In this document: positions 50,000 to 61,947 of the stretch, piece by piece | Layout of the letters: each line of letters begins with the position of its first letter | How positions within the stretch are numbered: position 1 is the stretch's first letter | Origin: Desarmillaria ectypa | Lineage: Eukaryota > Basidiomycota > Agaricomycetes > Agaricales > Physalacriaceae | NCBI GenBank assembly: GCA_030407005.1 | Contig: JAUDYN010000005.1 | Span: 3,782,001-3,846,000, forward strand | DNA length: 64,000 nucleotides | Reading direction: 5' to 3' | The notes under the pieces: model-generated | Seen by the model: the letters and a program-made list of their open reading frames with translations, nothing else | Told to the model about the DNA's origin: nothing | The model's database searches: none | Position numbers and translations under genes: made by a program

Positions 50000-50530
50000 G
50001 GCCAGGGTATGTTGATGTTACTCGGCACCGGCGCGCAGAGTGGAATCCACGAGGTCTGATGGTGTTGGCGGGAACACAGACACACGCTACGCACACGGTG
50101 ATCTTGTCTCGTCTGCCTACAGCATGCCCCAAGTACGGACGAAGCACGATACTTCGATGCCAACTGGAGTGATGAAGCGAATGTATAAGCAGACGATCTC
50201 ACAGTATCCCCGTATGAACACGAGGTATCTCTGGTGCCTGATGCTAGCGTTCTGACTTCATACTGATTCACATGCTCGCCCACGGTGCCGGTGGGGTTCA
50301 TCGCCGGCGCATGATTGCTCGCTACGGCCCTCTGAAAAAGCTTAAGGAATGTGATTTCACGTCTTTAATTAGAGGCTCCACCTATGTACCGCTGGGAAAT
50401 AAAGGGACTGACAGAAATTAGCCTACAGATTAACCGTGAGTGGAAGCCAGAATCAGACATCACTGCACCCACATGTCATGAAAGAAGGATATTTTCTGAC
50501 CCAAAGGCGAAACAAGAGGAGGTTGGATAA
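50000..50530. other. Intergenic region, 0.5 kb
   Basis: Between the decayed SDR and the small membrane protein. No gene or site recognised. Confidence 0.4.
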
Positions 50531-51060
50531 TTATTTTGAGATACTAGAACCAAGGAAAATGCGGCAGAAATTAAACGCATGCAGGATGAGCCTAACTGTT
50601 ACCCGCCAGAAGGGTATTGAGATGGTTGGCATAAGGCATGTAGAAGAGCGTGATTGCGATGATGAGAAAGAATGGAACCCATACTAGTGATAAAATAATC
50701 GTCCGCCTCATATTTGCTAGGGATTTGATACGTCTATCATTAGCCCTCGCCGAAAATCTGGATGAGAACTACCGGTACATTCTGTCGAATAATGATACCA
50801 ATAAAAAGGCAGAGATATCACCAAAAGGCTGCAGGTAACATGTTGACACCCAAGACAAGAATGAATGCAGGATGACTTCCGACCAGTTCCAGAATATTGA
50901 AATAACCATTATCCGTTTTGACAATTCTTCGCTTGCGCCAGTATCCATGGACAAAATACATGTACCAGCGTGGCTCCTCTTCAATCTCAAAAAACTTCAT
51001 TAGAATCTCGATGTGCTCTCTGGAAGGAGCAAAGCCGTCTGGAGAGTAGTTGCTCGCCAT
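50531..51060 (-). CDS. Small putative membrane protein, unknown
   Basis: From the ATG at 51060, exon 1 encodes about 80 residues (MASNYSPDGFAPSREHIEIL, FFEIEEEPRWYMYFVHGYW, HPAFILVLGVNMLPAAFW). A gtgata intron with an unusual gag acceptor joins to ANDRRIKSLANMRRTIILSL, VWVPFFLIIAITLFYMPYA and a tail ending GSSISK (stop at 50533-50531), about 150 residues. Two strongly hydrophobic stretches suggest two membrane helices. I do not recognise the family. The frame is consistent and the composition protein-like, but the splice acceptor is weak, so the structure may differ. Confidence 0.45.
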
Positions 51061-51639
51061 TGTTCACATGCGATCCATAATATCGACTGCAAACTCGGTG
51101 TTAACGACCTCTGTATAGAGCAGCGTGTGTGTCACGTGACGGTCACCGAAGTCATGACGGTCACAGGGTAAGTCATGAGGCAAATTCTTGATAGCAGCCA
51201 AAGCCTTGTGCGAGCCTCCGTGCTAATAAAAGTGGCGAACCCAAGACAAAAATTGTCCTCACGCTGAAGCCAACAGACAAATTTCACGATGGTTGAAGAT
51301 CCTTGGGGATGGGTTTATAGCTTTCTATGGGAGCGTTTTGATTGGGAGTTTCTGGGGACATTGGCCGGTACGCATCTCAAGGCGCCGAAGTGTCTTTTCT
51401 ATAATCTAATGATGCAAGTTCGAAGAACGTGGTGCAAAAGAGGAGTTTTGCACAACAAATCGCCTTTGCATCGAGGACCTGTATTCATCAAAAACATTCA
51501 TTTCCTACGAGGTCGGGGAGGGGGGACCATCATAATCCGCTTCTTTGAATCCACCAAGGCCTTTGCACGATCTAATGCAGACATGCCATCCTGACGCTAG
51601 TAGCAGATCAACATCATGGCAAGGAGCACACAGAGAATA
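51061..51639. other. Intergenic region, 0.6 kb, with a short open frame
   Basis: Contains a 101-codon frame on the plus strand (51289-51594, MVEDPWGWVYSFLWERFDWE...) with Trp-rich start and no known motif. Expression cannot be judged. It starts divergently from the small membrane protein. Confidence 0.3.
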
Positions 51640-53749
51640 TTAACGCACAGAGGGCGTTGGTGTCGGTGGTTCCGGCACCGGCTTCCTCTCTTTCTCTATC
51701 TTAGCTTGTCGCTTCGGATGGGGAATCTTCACGGGCAGAGGTTATCGATGGAAAACCCGGCGTCAAGTTGAAGTCACTCACGTAACGCTGTTCTTCGGGG
51801 GACCAGGCTTTCTCTGGGAGGGGAATACGTCGAGTAAGGGTATGCCAAGCTTTGTCGAGGACCGGGCGCTGGTAAAGAAACGAGCATCAAGTCGTTAAAT
51901 CTTTGGGTATAGTCATGGAGAAACTTACAAGAGGAGAAGGTTCCTCTGCCTTGGAAATCGAAGGTTGTCTTGAGAACCGAGAGCGTTTAACCTAGACAAG
52001 TACGTTGTATGAGTGATGACTGTCGACATCAAGCAAGACATAATCACAGGATTCTCCTGTTCAAATGACCGGTGTTGGTGACAGAGGAGGTAGAATGAGG
52101 TGACACTCACAGAAATACTACCATCTCTTTGTGTCGGGAGCGACCCGTGATTTGTGTGAAAACCATCCCATCTTGAAGCGTACCGATGGGTCTTCTGCCA
52201 GCGATCCTATACTTCGTTAGATTGGGCCCAGAATAGTGGCATCGAGGTTCTCACATCCTGCACACCCGGCTCCTCCTCATCTTCGATCGGGGCGAATAAG
52301 ATATCCTTCTCGGCGTCTTCAACCACGTCGTCTAAGAATGAGATCCAGGAAGAGTTGTCCTTTTTCTTGAAGGAAAGAGCAGTTGACGCCTGAAAGTGTC
52401 ATCAGGATGAGGTCTAATCTGTTGAAGATGGATACCGACATTGTCGTCCTCAATCGTCTGAGGGGGTATTTTTGGCATTTGATTTGTACAGAGCAAGGAG
52501 TCGTCCTGTTTGGGAATCCTAGCTGGAATACTGTCGTCTCCATTGTTGAAGGCTGCTGACACAAAGCTACTTGATACATCGTGTTGTTGAGGTTGGTCGA
52601 GGGGATGATGGTAGGAATTAATTTCCTAAAGCGACATAAGTAGAAGGGACAAGAGATGGCGGCAAAGAGCTCACAGGCAAAGAATAGCCAGTGTCTGGCG
52701 ACAAAGGCTCACTTGAAGAAAGGGTTTCGCCATTCGGAGGCGCCTCTAAAATAACCGTCTCCTGGATCATCATGAACAACAAATATGGGATATAAACGAA
52801 AGTGTACTCACAGGTGAAGGACCGTCGAGTTGAAACTCACTCTCAACGGTCGCATCTCTGCGTCTTTTCTCTTCATTTTCTCGCATCTTGGCACGCATCT
52901 CAGCCAGCGTTGGGTTTCCAGGACGAGCACTAGTAAAGCGCGCCTCTTCTCGTCCAGAATACACGCGTTTATCTTTGGCTGCCCATTGTTGTTCCAGCTG
53001 CCTGATGCCGCTTGAAATCTGCAACAGAGATTTGCGTAAACCTTTGACGAGATCTTCGAATGGCATTCGGTATATCTCTAGCTGCGGCGAGATGACATAA
53101 CTCCAGCCTACGAGTTTTATAGTTTGAGTGACTACCCATCGATCATAGCAGGGCAACTCACCATCTACGATCAGCTTATCACAATCCACCCTCGTCTGTC
53201 TATCATTCAGCACCAGCTGACCATCACCCTCGACATCCAAACCCCTCGAAAAGATGAGTGCAATAGCCGTTTTGATTTTGCGTGCAATAGTCACTCTGAG
53301 GTACTTTTTCTTGTGCACGGTTTTCTTCGGCATCATCAAGTGCACAGGAAGCGAAATACTAGATGTATCCGTGTATTCCGTAGGAGGGGGAGGATACTTC
53401 AGCCTAGCAACACGACTCTCCCACAGCTCCACCGGTCTTTCAAACGTCAGAGCATTTTCTGGCTTGGTGAGGACGCCAAACGGTATTGCTTTTATGACCA
53501 AGAAAGGCTGTGATACGATTGGGAGGGTCTTGAGATTGACTCTGAGCGCTGGGTGCTTTGGATCCAACCGCGTCGCAAAACGGTCGGAGATGGGGAAAGC
53601 ACCAGTCAGAGCGCCAGGCTTGCATCCGCGGAACTTCGAATCTACCAGTCAAACAGAAGAAAAATTGAAAGTAATTTATTTTTTCTTACGACGACAGACT
53701 GGTTTCCATTGAGCTTGGGTAATTTGCTAAGCTGGCGACATTTGAACAT
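51640..53749 (-). CDS. Unassigned protein, possibly mitochondrial; weak resemblance to bacterial RNase P protein
   Basis: From the ATG at 53749 the protein begins with a short basic stretch (MFKCRQLSKLPKLNGNQS) and, after an intron, FRGCKPGALTGAFPISDRFA. The middle reads LPVHLMMPKKTVHKKKYLRV, TIARKIKTAIALIFSRG and, after an intron, GWSYVISPQLEIYRMPFEDL then VKGLRKSLLQI. This strand-helix-strand-helix order with basic residues recalls RnpA, but the RNR motif is not seen. A charged coiled-coil-like part follows (MRAKMRENEEKRRRD), then acidic pieces (DDVVEDAEKDILFAPIEDEE) and a Pro-rich end (VPEPPTPTPSVR, stop 51642-51640). About eight exons. Real coding sequence is likely; function is uncertain. 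Confidence 0.6.
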
Positions 53750-54229
53750 AAAGATGGCATAAAGTTAAAAGTGAGCCTGGTTATTGTCAGCGCTGGTCGA
53801 GGTGGCATCAATAAATCGACATTCACCTTGATTATGGAGAAAACCAATTCGGCTCTTTCATTCGAGAATGCAGGTACAGTCCGCTGGCTAGCGAGAGTGG
53901 AAGGAAAGACGCGTGCCCGCTTCGCCGTACCTTGCCGTACGCGACTGTAAAGCTTAGATCAGCGGCATACTACAGCGGCGAGATGCCGACTTACGGCAAT
54001 CAATCTATCTCCTGCGAGCTGAGAGCTCTTCCGGCTAAAGAAGACACCTCTGACCAAGAATATTGTCCTCTTTCAATAATTAAGTAAAGCGTAACTTTCC
54101 AAAAGAACGAAGAGTTTTTGCATTTAAATCATATAATGAACACTGATGACGCATACCGACAGCAAGTCTATTTTTGGGTTTGGCCGAATTAGCGCACCTC
54201 GGCAGGTGCGTCAAGTCCGAGAATATCTT
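53750..54229. other. Intergenic region, 0.5 kb
   Basis: Between the start of the 53749 gene and the DAHP synthase fragment. Holds a promoter region; nothing else recognised. Confidence 0.4.
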
Positions 54230-54670
54230 TCTTTCGACACATTGCATGTAGCCTGGATAGCAGAGAGCCAACTGCATCGCGAATCAAGCAGTGTTTCCTT
54301 CCCAACTGGACTCCAAAACGGTACTGATGGAGGGTAAGTACCTGAATGATTTGTTTTTTGACGGACGACTAATTTTCTGAGTCATAAGCATAATTACAGA
54401 TTATATGCGTCTATCATCAAAAAACTGTTAGTGCTCGGCTTCTAACCAAAGGAATATTTAACTTACCGTTCTGAGTGCAGGAATGGGAATTTCCATGTTA
54501 TTCTGAGGGATGAAAGTAAAGGTGTGTGCCAAGAGGACTTCGTGACTTGTGCGTAGAACTGAGCTGAATATGCAACAGGTCTAGATTACTCGAATGAGCG
54601 CATACAAGCTTCCGTGAAACAGATCGATGCCCGGAAATGACCTGAGCCGACACATTATTGAAGCTATGAG
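54230..54670 (+). pseudogene. DAHP synthase fragment, inverted relative to the intact copy
   Basis: Reads AESQLHRESSSVSFPTGLQNGTDGG followed by a gtaagt donor, matching [26 protein letters not shown] plus its donor in the intact gene. Further on, GGGAATTTCCATGTTATTCTGAGG matches the exon at about 22470-22495, and 54599-54670 (GCATACAAGCTTCCGTGAAACAGAT...) matches about 22310-22390. The order is the same and the strand opposite. The substrate-binding first half and the C-terminus are missing, so it is not functional. Confidence 0.75.
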
Positions 54671-55539
54671 TGAGTAGCATATTAATGAAAGGACTGAAAG
54701 GACGTAAAGACGTGCCTGAAGGAGGTCCAGGAGAGCATCAACTGTGAAAGGAAGACGGACAAGCCGTCGTTTCAAGGCTGGTTGTACCACTCACCCAGAC
54801 TAAACATCGGAAGGGCCGAACCCTCACGATACACGCTAGAATTGTGTGGTACCCTTTAATAAAGTCTTCTTCTGGTAGACAACTTCGGCTCCTGGATTTC
54901 AACGCATCGGACTGGAAGATGCTCAAAGCTTTCACGTAGATGGAAGAACTTTGAGGAGATTGGCGACAACGATGGTGAGGTTGGGTAAGGCGTTCAGACG
55001 ATGTTGTAGCAAAATTTTCAAGGGAGCGTGTATTGCATAGAAAAAACGCGGCAGCCCTAGAGACGGATAAGTTTCCGTAGAAAGAAAAGATGCCAATTCG
55101 GAATTGTTTTTATATTTCCACTCGTTGTCAAATGAAGGGCGCAGTAGTTGACAAACCGCAGTGCGACTCGACAGATCGAGAGAAACGTGAGGTGAACTTT
55201 GAAGGTGTTTGACGGTGAGCAGATTTGCAAGTCAACGAAGGCACCCGAATCTGCTTCAATGTGTATATGGGTAAGGGCAGCGAACAGGTTCAGAAGTGGG
55301 TTGAACATGGGTTGGCGATTTGAATTCTTTCTATCACTTCTGCTTCCTCGTTAGGTCATTGAGAAATTCCGAACAACGCCATGGAGCAGAATTCTGCAAG
55401 GCCGCCAAACACTCTTGTACTGCGCAGTATTGATGATTCTATGTGTGTCCAACTGTAAGTCTGAGAGTCAAGCTTGACACAGAGAATGAAGCCCTCCGTA
55501 TGGTCACAACCGAACAATCGCAGCAGTAGGGTATTGACA
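54671..55539. other. Intergenic region, 0.9 kb
   Basis: Between the DAHP synthase fragment and the inverted upstream module. Short frames on the minus strand lack motifs. Probably decayed sequence belonging to the duplicated arm. Confidence 0.4.
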
Positions 55540-55970
55540 GAGCTCTGAGAGGGGAGGTACAATTTCTGTCCTGACTTTGTCCTTCCGACGACCATGGTTT
55601 TCTGAAGATATCGCGTAGCAAAACAGTAATAACTTTAAGGGAAAGATTCATCACCGTCGGCCGCATCGGATGTATCAAGTGGACAAAGTTGACTAAACAA
55701 ACAACGCGTCTCTCTTCCTTACTTGCCATTGCTATCACCTCACAATGCTTTTTTTACTCTGCAGAAGTTGCATGCAAAGATTTTAGTCCAGGTTTGATTC
55801 CTTTCAGCGGTGGTGGCGAATTCTCGCTAAAGAAAGCTGACAGATTGGTATGTCAATCCCGCTTCTTGACGCGTCGGATTTGCGTTGGATCTTTCATAGC
55901 GTTAACCTTCGTTGACAGAGCATTTTCCCACTTGGCTCGCAGCAGTTGCGCGCGCGAATAGCCCGAATTT
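55540..55970 (-). repeat. Upstream module, copy 3 (inverted)
   Basis: On the minus strand it carries AAGGTTAACGCTATGAAAGATC (about 55900), TTAGTCAACTTTGTCCACTTGA (about 55685) and TTATTACTGTTTTGCTACGCGATA, matching copies 1 and 2 in order. It lies 5' of the third esterase, as the other copies do for theirs. Confidence 0.7.
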
Positions 55971-56070
55971 CATGATAATAATGCCTCTTCGTCTTTCCAA
56001 GCGGTCACTTTCCCGAACTCAATGCTACATAAGCAGACCGTATTGCCCCCCATTCCACATCGCATGAACC

Positions 56071-58259
56071 ATGCTCATTTTGATACCCGTTCTGTATTAC
56101 GCTTTCTTGGCTGCTGCTGCTGCTGCCTCTGAGGTTCAACTGGGCAAGACCAAGTTCATTGGAAGGGATGCTGCAGGGCTACGGCAAGACTTCTTTGGAG
56201 GTGAGCTGGTATACCGTGCAGGGATGGTCAAGGTTAAAACGAACTCTAGGTATTCCATTCGCTGATCCTCCAGTCGGAGCGTTGCGTTTGCAACATCCTG
56301 TATTGAAAACGGATATCGACGCGGATGAGTTTTACGCCCAGAATTTTAGACTACCTTGCTTACAGCTCGTAGGTTTTCCCCGTTGATATCTGCGATTATA
56401 TTTTAATGGTAGAAACAACAGGGCCTTGCAACCGATGAGATGTCGGAGGATTGTTTGACAATCAACATATTTCGGCCGAAGGGAGCGTCTTCCGAAGATC
56501 CCTTGTCCGTGATATTCTGGTAGAATTATATTTTTCATTCATGTGGTCCTTGCGCTAACGGCGCTGAAGGACCTATGGTGGCGGTTTCGCTCCAGTTGCT
56601 TCGGCGTCCTTCAATGGAAGCAATATCGTTGCCCAGAGTATTACTAGAGTAATTTCCGTGCTCTATTTATGTGCTCGTGGCTAACTACCTGCAGGGCACC
56701 CCCATCATCTACGTGAACTACAATTATCGGGTAGGGCCATTAGGTTTGCCTCAAGGACAGGAGGCTAACAACAGAGGACAACTCAGTCTCAGAGTCAGGG
56801 ATCAGCTAACTGCCTTGGAATGGGTTCAAAGGAACATTGGCTTATTCGGTGGCGACAAAACCAAGGCGCGTATATTCATTATATGCCAATTTTCTTGAAT
56901 TCCAACACCTAGTAGGTCACAATTTTTGGACAAAGTGCTAGATCCATGTTGACAAATCTGCTGCCTCTAAACACTTCGATTTCTCACTTGGCCCGGGCTG
57001 CGGTAAGCATGTAATCGTTTAACAGAAGTTATCATTCTGAGTCATCGGTTAGATCTTTGAGTCTAGTTATGCGTCTTCGTCTGTGATTTATAACGCATCT
57101 ACACGAGAATCTATTTGGCAGTATTTCGTAGCCGGGACACCAGGCTGCGAGTCTGTTCTGGCACACAGAACACTTTTGACTGCCTGCGGGCGGCGAATTC
57201 GTCTGCTATATATGAAGGACTTGTAGAGTGCTATGCATTGACCATCGAAGGGTTCCCTGTTTATCCTGCGCTGGAAGGTCCTTCAGGTACCATCCTTCCC
57301 GACCCTGCATATACATCTCTGGGCAAAGGGCGAATTTTCCGGGATCCCTTTTATAGCAGGCACGAACCTAGATGAACGTATGATATGAACACTTGACAAA
57401 GGCCGAACTCAACGCTTATGCTCGTTAGGGACACTCGGCCTAACGACAAATCCCAGCTTCACTGACGAGGACGTCAAGGATTACATGGCAACTACCTACT
57501 CAGCGTTTCCGCCTTACCTCTCTGATACTATCTTGGTCCGACTTCTCGAACTGTACCCTGACGATCCATCATTGGGCTCGCCGTATAACACCAGACATGA
57601 AACTTTTGTGTTGCCTTCAGGCTAGAAGAGAGTGGCATCCATGAGTTAGTATCGTTCCTCATTTCCAATGCAATACTCAATCATCGATTTTAGCTGAGGA
57701 TTTGACCTTTGATGCTCAGCGTCGGGCATGGACAGACTGCTGCACGTGCAGGTGTGAAAGCTTACGGATACCAATTCACGCAGAATTCATCGACGCATAC
57801 GGCCTCTGAAGGAGGTAGATCTCGTCCTTTCTGAATTCATCGGACTGGTACTAATATGTTTGCCAGTCCCTCGTGGAGCAGAAATAGAATTTATCTATGG
57901 ACAACTGGATTCCTCCAGCGAGCCAGCTTCGTCGATCTTATTGGCCGAAATGATGGTGGACTATTGGGTTTCATTTGCTACGCGCTTGAATCCCAACGAT
58001 AGCTTAGGGACGTCTCGTGAGTGATTTTCATGTTGTTCGTTGAATGCTCGTTAATTATCTTCCAGGTCCCTTCTGGCCGCAGTACACGCCGGAGATTGAG
58101 GTGTGTTAAAACTACTCGTTAAAGTAGTTTTCTCTCACTGATTCGTGACTCCAGGTGCTTTTACAGCTGAATGGCGACAATATGACCGTCATCCCGGATG
58201 ACTATCAGAGGGAACAGATCGAGTTCCTTAGAGATAATACTGACGCTTTTCACCGGTAA
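56071..58259 (+). pseudogene. Carboxylesterase copy, third, inverted and damaged
   Basis: Same gene as at 17.05-19.23 kb, on the opposite strand, and alignable from the signal peptide (MLIPVLYYAFLAAAA-like, ATG 56071) to the last exon (stop 58257-58259). The proximal promoter is also shared (CAATGCTACATAAG-AGACCGTATTG...CATTCCACATCGCATGAACC). Defects: a one-base loss in the segment equivalent to [10 protein letters not shown] (about 57155) shifts the frame; TAG replaces Phe in the SSGFKR segment (about 57622); the nucleophile motif reads FGQSARSM, so the Gly after the Ser is lost. Introns are preserved, including the GC-AG one. It is a segmental duplicate, not a retrocopy. Confidence 0.85.
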
Positions 58260-58658
58260 AACAAGCATCTATTACGATCCGTAGCTTCCTCTAGCTGGTT
58301 CAGTTTCAATACCCATAACTTTTCGTTTTTGGAGCTTGTCTACTGGACACATGTGTGGGAGTATTTGCAGTTTTGCGTTCCCAGGTTTATTATGGGGTAA
58401 GGTTCAGAGTTTTGACTTTCTAAGGGCTCACTGGAGCGATCTAAGACAGGCTAGATCGGGTTGCAACTTGTCGGGATAGGGTATGGAGGTCGATTCGCAT
58501 ACTATATTTTTTTTCAGTCAGTCATGTTGGGTCGGGTTTGAATGGGACGTCTAAAACTTTATTCGATTACCTAACGAAATGAGTGAAGGCAGATGATGTC
58601 ATTGACGCGACTCTGCCTCAAGTCCATCATTCGATGATACACTTGTTTCTCCACTATC
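58260..58658. other. Intergenic region, 0.4 kb, promoter of MCU
   Basis: Runs from the end of the third esterase copy to the uniporter start. No gene recognised. Confidence 0.4.
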
Positions 58659-59821
58659 ATGTTCAGCCCATATCCTCTTCGCAGGGTACCCTGGATGCGC
58701 TACCATTCAATACCCTTTCGTGCTCCGATAATTCCCAGGGCGATTCGTTGCCTCAGCGCTGCGCCAGACTCGCAGGAAGGAATTAAGGTAGCTCACGCGC
58801 AGTTCCTAGCTGGAGCACCGGCAAACACAAAATGGGAGAACGGCGAGGTAGCAGACGAACTGGAGGGTGTATCTCCTGGGATTGGTAAACATGTTCCTCG
58901 TCAAAGCTGGGAATTATCATGCTCATGGTCTTTAGGGAAACTCTTGCCGACTTCTTCCCATCTTTTCAAGCTCATCATTCCAATGCCAAACTCGAATACA
59001 CCGCCTACTGTCATTCTCCTGCATCCCGCTCAACCTCTTTCCCACGTCAGCCGGCTCATTTTAAGCTCTCTCGCTGAGGATCCACCATCCACTCGAATAT
59101 CCTTTCAAAGCTTCGCGGCCGTGTCTAAGCGTCCATACCAATGGTCAGACTCTACCGACGTCGGAGACTTCATCCGCGATGGAGCCCGTTCAGCCGAATT
59201 CAGAATATGCTTCACCGGCAATGAAGGGAAAGAGACAAGGGCGATCTCCGTGCGCGTCCCGACGTTTGCAGATCGCACGGTCTTCCTTCGTCGCAGGCTT
59301 GCAATTATCAATGCCCAATTAGAGTCTATGCATGAAATTAAGCGGACCTGCGACAAGGAGGCCCATCGTGGTGCGAAGCGTATGGCGATTGGGGGATTCG
59401 GGATGCTCGTGGCATATTGGGGTATCGTTGCGCGTCTGACGTTCTGGGATTATGGATGGGACGTGATGGAACCTATAACATACTTGTCCGGGCTATCGAC
59501 GGTGATTTGCGGGTACTTGTGGTGAGTGTTATTACCCTTCAGAGGAAGAATGATATGATAATTGGTAGGTTTTTGTACCGAGGACGGGAAGTTTCGTATT
59601 CGTCGGTGCTGGACAGCTCAATATCGGTGCGCCGGGAGGCCTTGTACAAGGTGCATGGTCTGGACATTGACAGGTGGCTGGATCTTGTTTCAGAAAAGAA
59701 AGGGCTGGTGAAGGAGATTGGTCGCATTGCGGAGGATTATGAGGGACAGGATGATGGATTGAAGAAGGGTGAGATTGAGGAGGAGGAGGACACCAAAGAC
59801 CACGATACGAAATCAAGCTAG
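58659..59821 (+). CDS. MCU: Mitochondrial calcium uniporter pore subunit
   Basis: Pore-forming subunit of the calcium channel in the inner mitochondrial membrane. Exons 58659-59521 and 59569-59821 (donor gtgagt, acceptor gtag) give 371 residues. The N-terminus (MFSPYPLRRVPWMRYHS...) is basic and looks like a mitochondrial presequence. A coiled coil (LRRRLAIINAQLESMHEIKR) leads to helix 1 (GGFGMLVAYWGIVARLTFW), then the selectivity-filter segment DYGWDVMEPITYL (the WDxxEP signature of the family), helix 2 (GLSTVICGYLWFLY), and a second helical part ending in an acidic tail. All signature residues are present. It is the first conserved gene to the right of the accessory block. Confidence 0.92.
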
Positions 59822-59949
59822 ACGTTGTATCGACACTGATAAGAAATAACGTCCATCGACATCCAGGAGTTTTGACATTCCTTTCCGCCCAACCTGAGCT
59901 TATACCTAGATGCGGACAGCATACCGGAACCAGACGCGGTGCCGGTTCC

Positions 59950-60600
59950 CGGCCATCAGCTTATGTCATACATGAACTTGGCATTGGCGGTGTGTCTTGA
60001 TGCCCTGGACAGAATGGCATGGATATCTTTGCGGAATGAGGGCAGCGTGAGCCAGTACGGCGCACTCGTCACAAACTTTCGAGCAGTCACAGCTCGGTAT
60101 CTTCCAGGGAAAGTCCAAGCAATAAAGCAACAACGTCCGTTTTTCGAGCACAAGACACGCAGGACATGGCTTCCCAACGTCCAGACGAAACGTATCTTTT
60201 CTGATGCCCTCAACCAGTCCGGCAAGTTGAAGGTCACTATGAGGGCATTGAAGAATATAAAGAAAGCGTGTTAGGCTTGTCAGGTGATCTATGTCGATGA
60301 CTGAAGGGTGCATAGCACGGCGGACTCGACAACTACTTCACCAAGGGCATGAAGCCTTCGGAACTCAGTACTCAGCTACGAAGGAATGCGGCTATGCGTC
60401 AACGTACTAGACGCGATACTGACGCCGCTACCTGCCAATGCTCAGCTACGAAAATCCCCGGCGTTCCTCAAGGAGCAGAAGAAGACGGCTGGGAAGGTGA
60501 GACTTGCAGAGATCATCGAGGCGCAGAGGGCTGCCCTCAATCGGGTCAAGCTCAATAGGAAGCCATCGAGGAGGGTCAGGATGGAGGGATGGAGGTGATG
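59950..60600 (+). pseudogene. Mitochondrial ribosomal protein bL28m, broken copy
   Basis: Pieces of bL28m appear in order but in different frames: SQLGIFQGKSKQ, then TAA where a Tyr would be expected, then SNNVRFS, a one-base loss, then HKTRRTWLPNVQTKRIFSDAL and KVTMRALKNIKK. An intron-like gap ending gcatag follows, then HGGLDNYFTKGMKPSELSTQ, another frame change, and YEGMRLCVNVLDAI. At least one stop and two frameshifts break it, unless base errors are present. The intron remnant argues against a retrocopy. The protein is essential for mitochondrial translation in fungi, so an intact copy should exist elsewhere. Confidence 0.65.
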
Positions 60601-61286
60601 GAGACTCTGGGACTCAAGGTGATGCCGGACCGTAATAGGTGAGTTGTTTTTTTTTTTTTTTTTTTTTGCTGGTGCTCCTGACGATAATTTTGTACAGGGA
60701 CAATAAAAGGGCCATCTTGGTTTTTTTTGCATCAGAGGGCGAATTTGCGGCAGAAGGTATTACAAGAAACTTCATAATACACCAACATTTCCCTTCTATC
60801 TCCTTGGAGGATCCAATGCGTGCTTGAAAAAGAATTTCGGTACCGACCTCGGATGCTGTTCATTCAACAATTCGACGTTGAAAACTCTATCTCACTCGTA
60901 GCCGACAGAGGCAGTTGTTCTAGGTCCTAATTATCTTTGCCTTGAGCCACTTTTTGCACTTTTACTTGGAAGAATTTCTTGCCAAGCGCGCTTTATTTGT
61001 CCAAGTGTGGTTGCCACAAACCAATGTCTATTTCCGGACAAACGCGAATCTTCATTCAAGACGCCCATTGTGCTGCATAAAGAAAATACAAATCGTTCAT
61101 TATGTTGCCTTTCCCACGCGTCTCATTGTTCTCTATTTCCCCTTTGTCTCCGGTTGCTTTTGTCGCCACCGTATAAAAACCCTCGTCACCCCATTGACAG
61201 GCCCAAGGCTCTCTTTCGAGTTTTCTTTTTTTTTTTACACCTGCTCCCTCGTCCTTCCCGTCGTCCTTCCTTTGCATCCATCAGCC
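60601..61286. other. Intergenic region, 0.7 kb, with 21-T run
   Basis: A run of 21 Ts lies at 60647-60667. The rest is the promoter of the CFEM gene, with TATAAAA at 61172-61178 and pyrimidine-rich stretches just before the start codon, as is common in strongly expressed fungal genes. Confidence 0.5.
61172..61178 (+). promoter_or_regulatory. TATA box of the CFEM gene
   Basis: TATAAAA about 109 bp upstream of the ATG at 61287, in a CCGTATAAAAACCC context. Confidence 0.55.
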
Positions 61287-61947
61287 ATGCGATTCTCACT
61301 CGTTGCTCTCCCTCTCTCCATTCTCGTTGCTGGATCCTCAGCAGCTACTCTCCACTCCCGTCAGCTTCCTAGTGCGTTCACACATTTTCCATTAAATGCA
61401 TCCTTGTCCTGACCTCGGTTTTCTTTCAGGCTGCGCGGTCGAGTGCACCACTGGTTCCAACATCAAGTACGGTAACTGCAGCACCTCGGATAACACTTGT
61501 CTCTGCAAGAACAACGACTTTGTTACCAGTGTCGAGACTTGCATCAACAAGTCTTGCACGGGGAATGACCTTCAAACCGCTCTCTCCGTCGCCCAGGCCC
61601 TATGTGCTGCCGCGGTATGCCACCCTTCCTTTCCATCTTTTCATCAACGTTCATCTTTTTTTTCCTCTTGTTCAGGGCGTCACATTGACATCAGAAGCCG
61701 TTTCGGCCACGGCAACTTCGCCGAGCTCTTCGTCGTCTGCCTCTTCGGCTTCTCGTTCTGCCTCTGCCTCTTCGTCAGCAACGGCAGCATCAGCATCCTC
61801 GTACGTGATCCATTTTCTGGCATTCAAATGATCTCGGCTAATTTCTGCTATTATAGCACTTCATCTGCTAGCAATGGTGCCCTCACTGTCGGTGCCAATG
61901 CCATTGCCGGCCTCACCGCCGTCGGCCTCGTCGCTCTCGTTTTGTAA
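61287..61947 (+). CDS. CFEM-domain GPI-anchored cell-surface protein
   Basis: Small secreted fungal protein, cell-wall or membrane bound; CFEM proteins bind heme or serve at the surface. Exons 61287-61371, 61430-61614, 61676-61800 and 61857-61947 give 161 residues. Signal peptide MRFSLVALPLSILVAGSSAA. The CFEM domain (about 29-85) has eight cysteines in order: CAVEC, GNCS, NTCLC, ETC, KSC, ALC. An Asp in the LC-to-ETC region (KNNDF), of the kind linked with heme iron in some family members, is visible; the assignment is uncertain. A Ser/Ala-rich stalk follows (SSSSSASSASRSASASSS), then a C-terminal hydrophobic tail (NAIAGLTAVGLVALVL) with a small-residue omega site upstream (about SNG). It is complete. 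Confidence 0.93.

Noticed and set aside
56515..56525. Apparent stop (TGG TAG) after FW in the third esterase
   Set aside because: The intact copy has an intron at exactly this place; the TAG is inside a gtagaa donor, so it is not a nonsense mutation.
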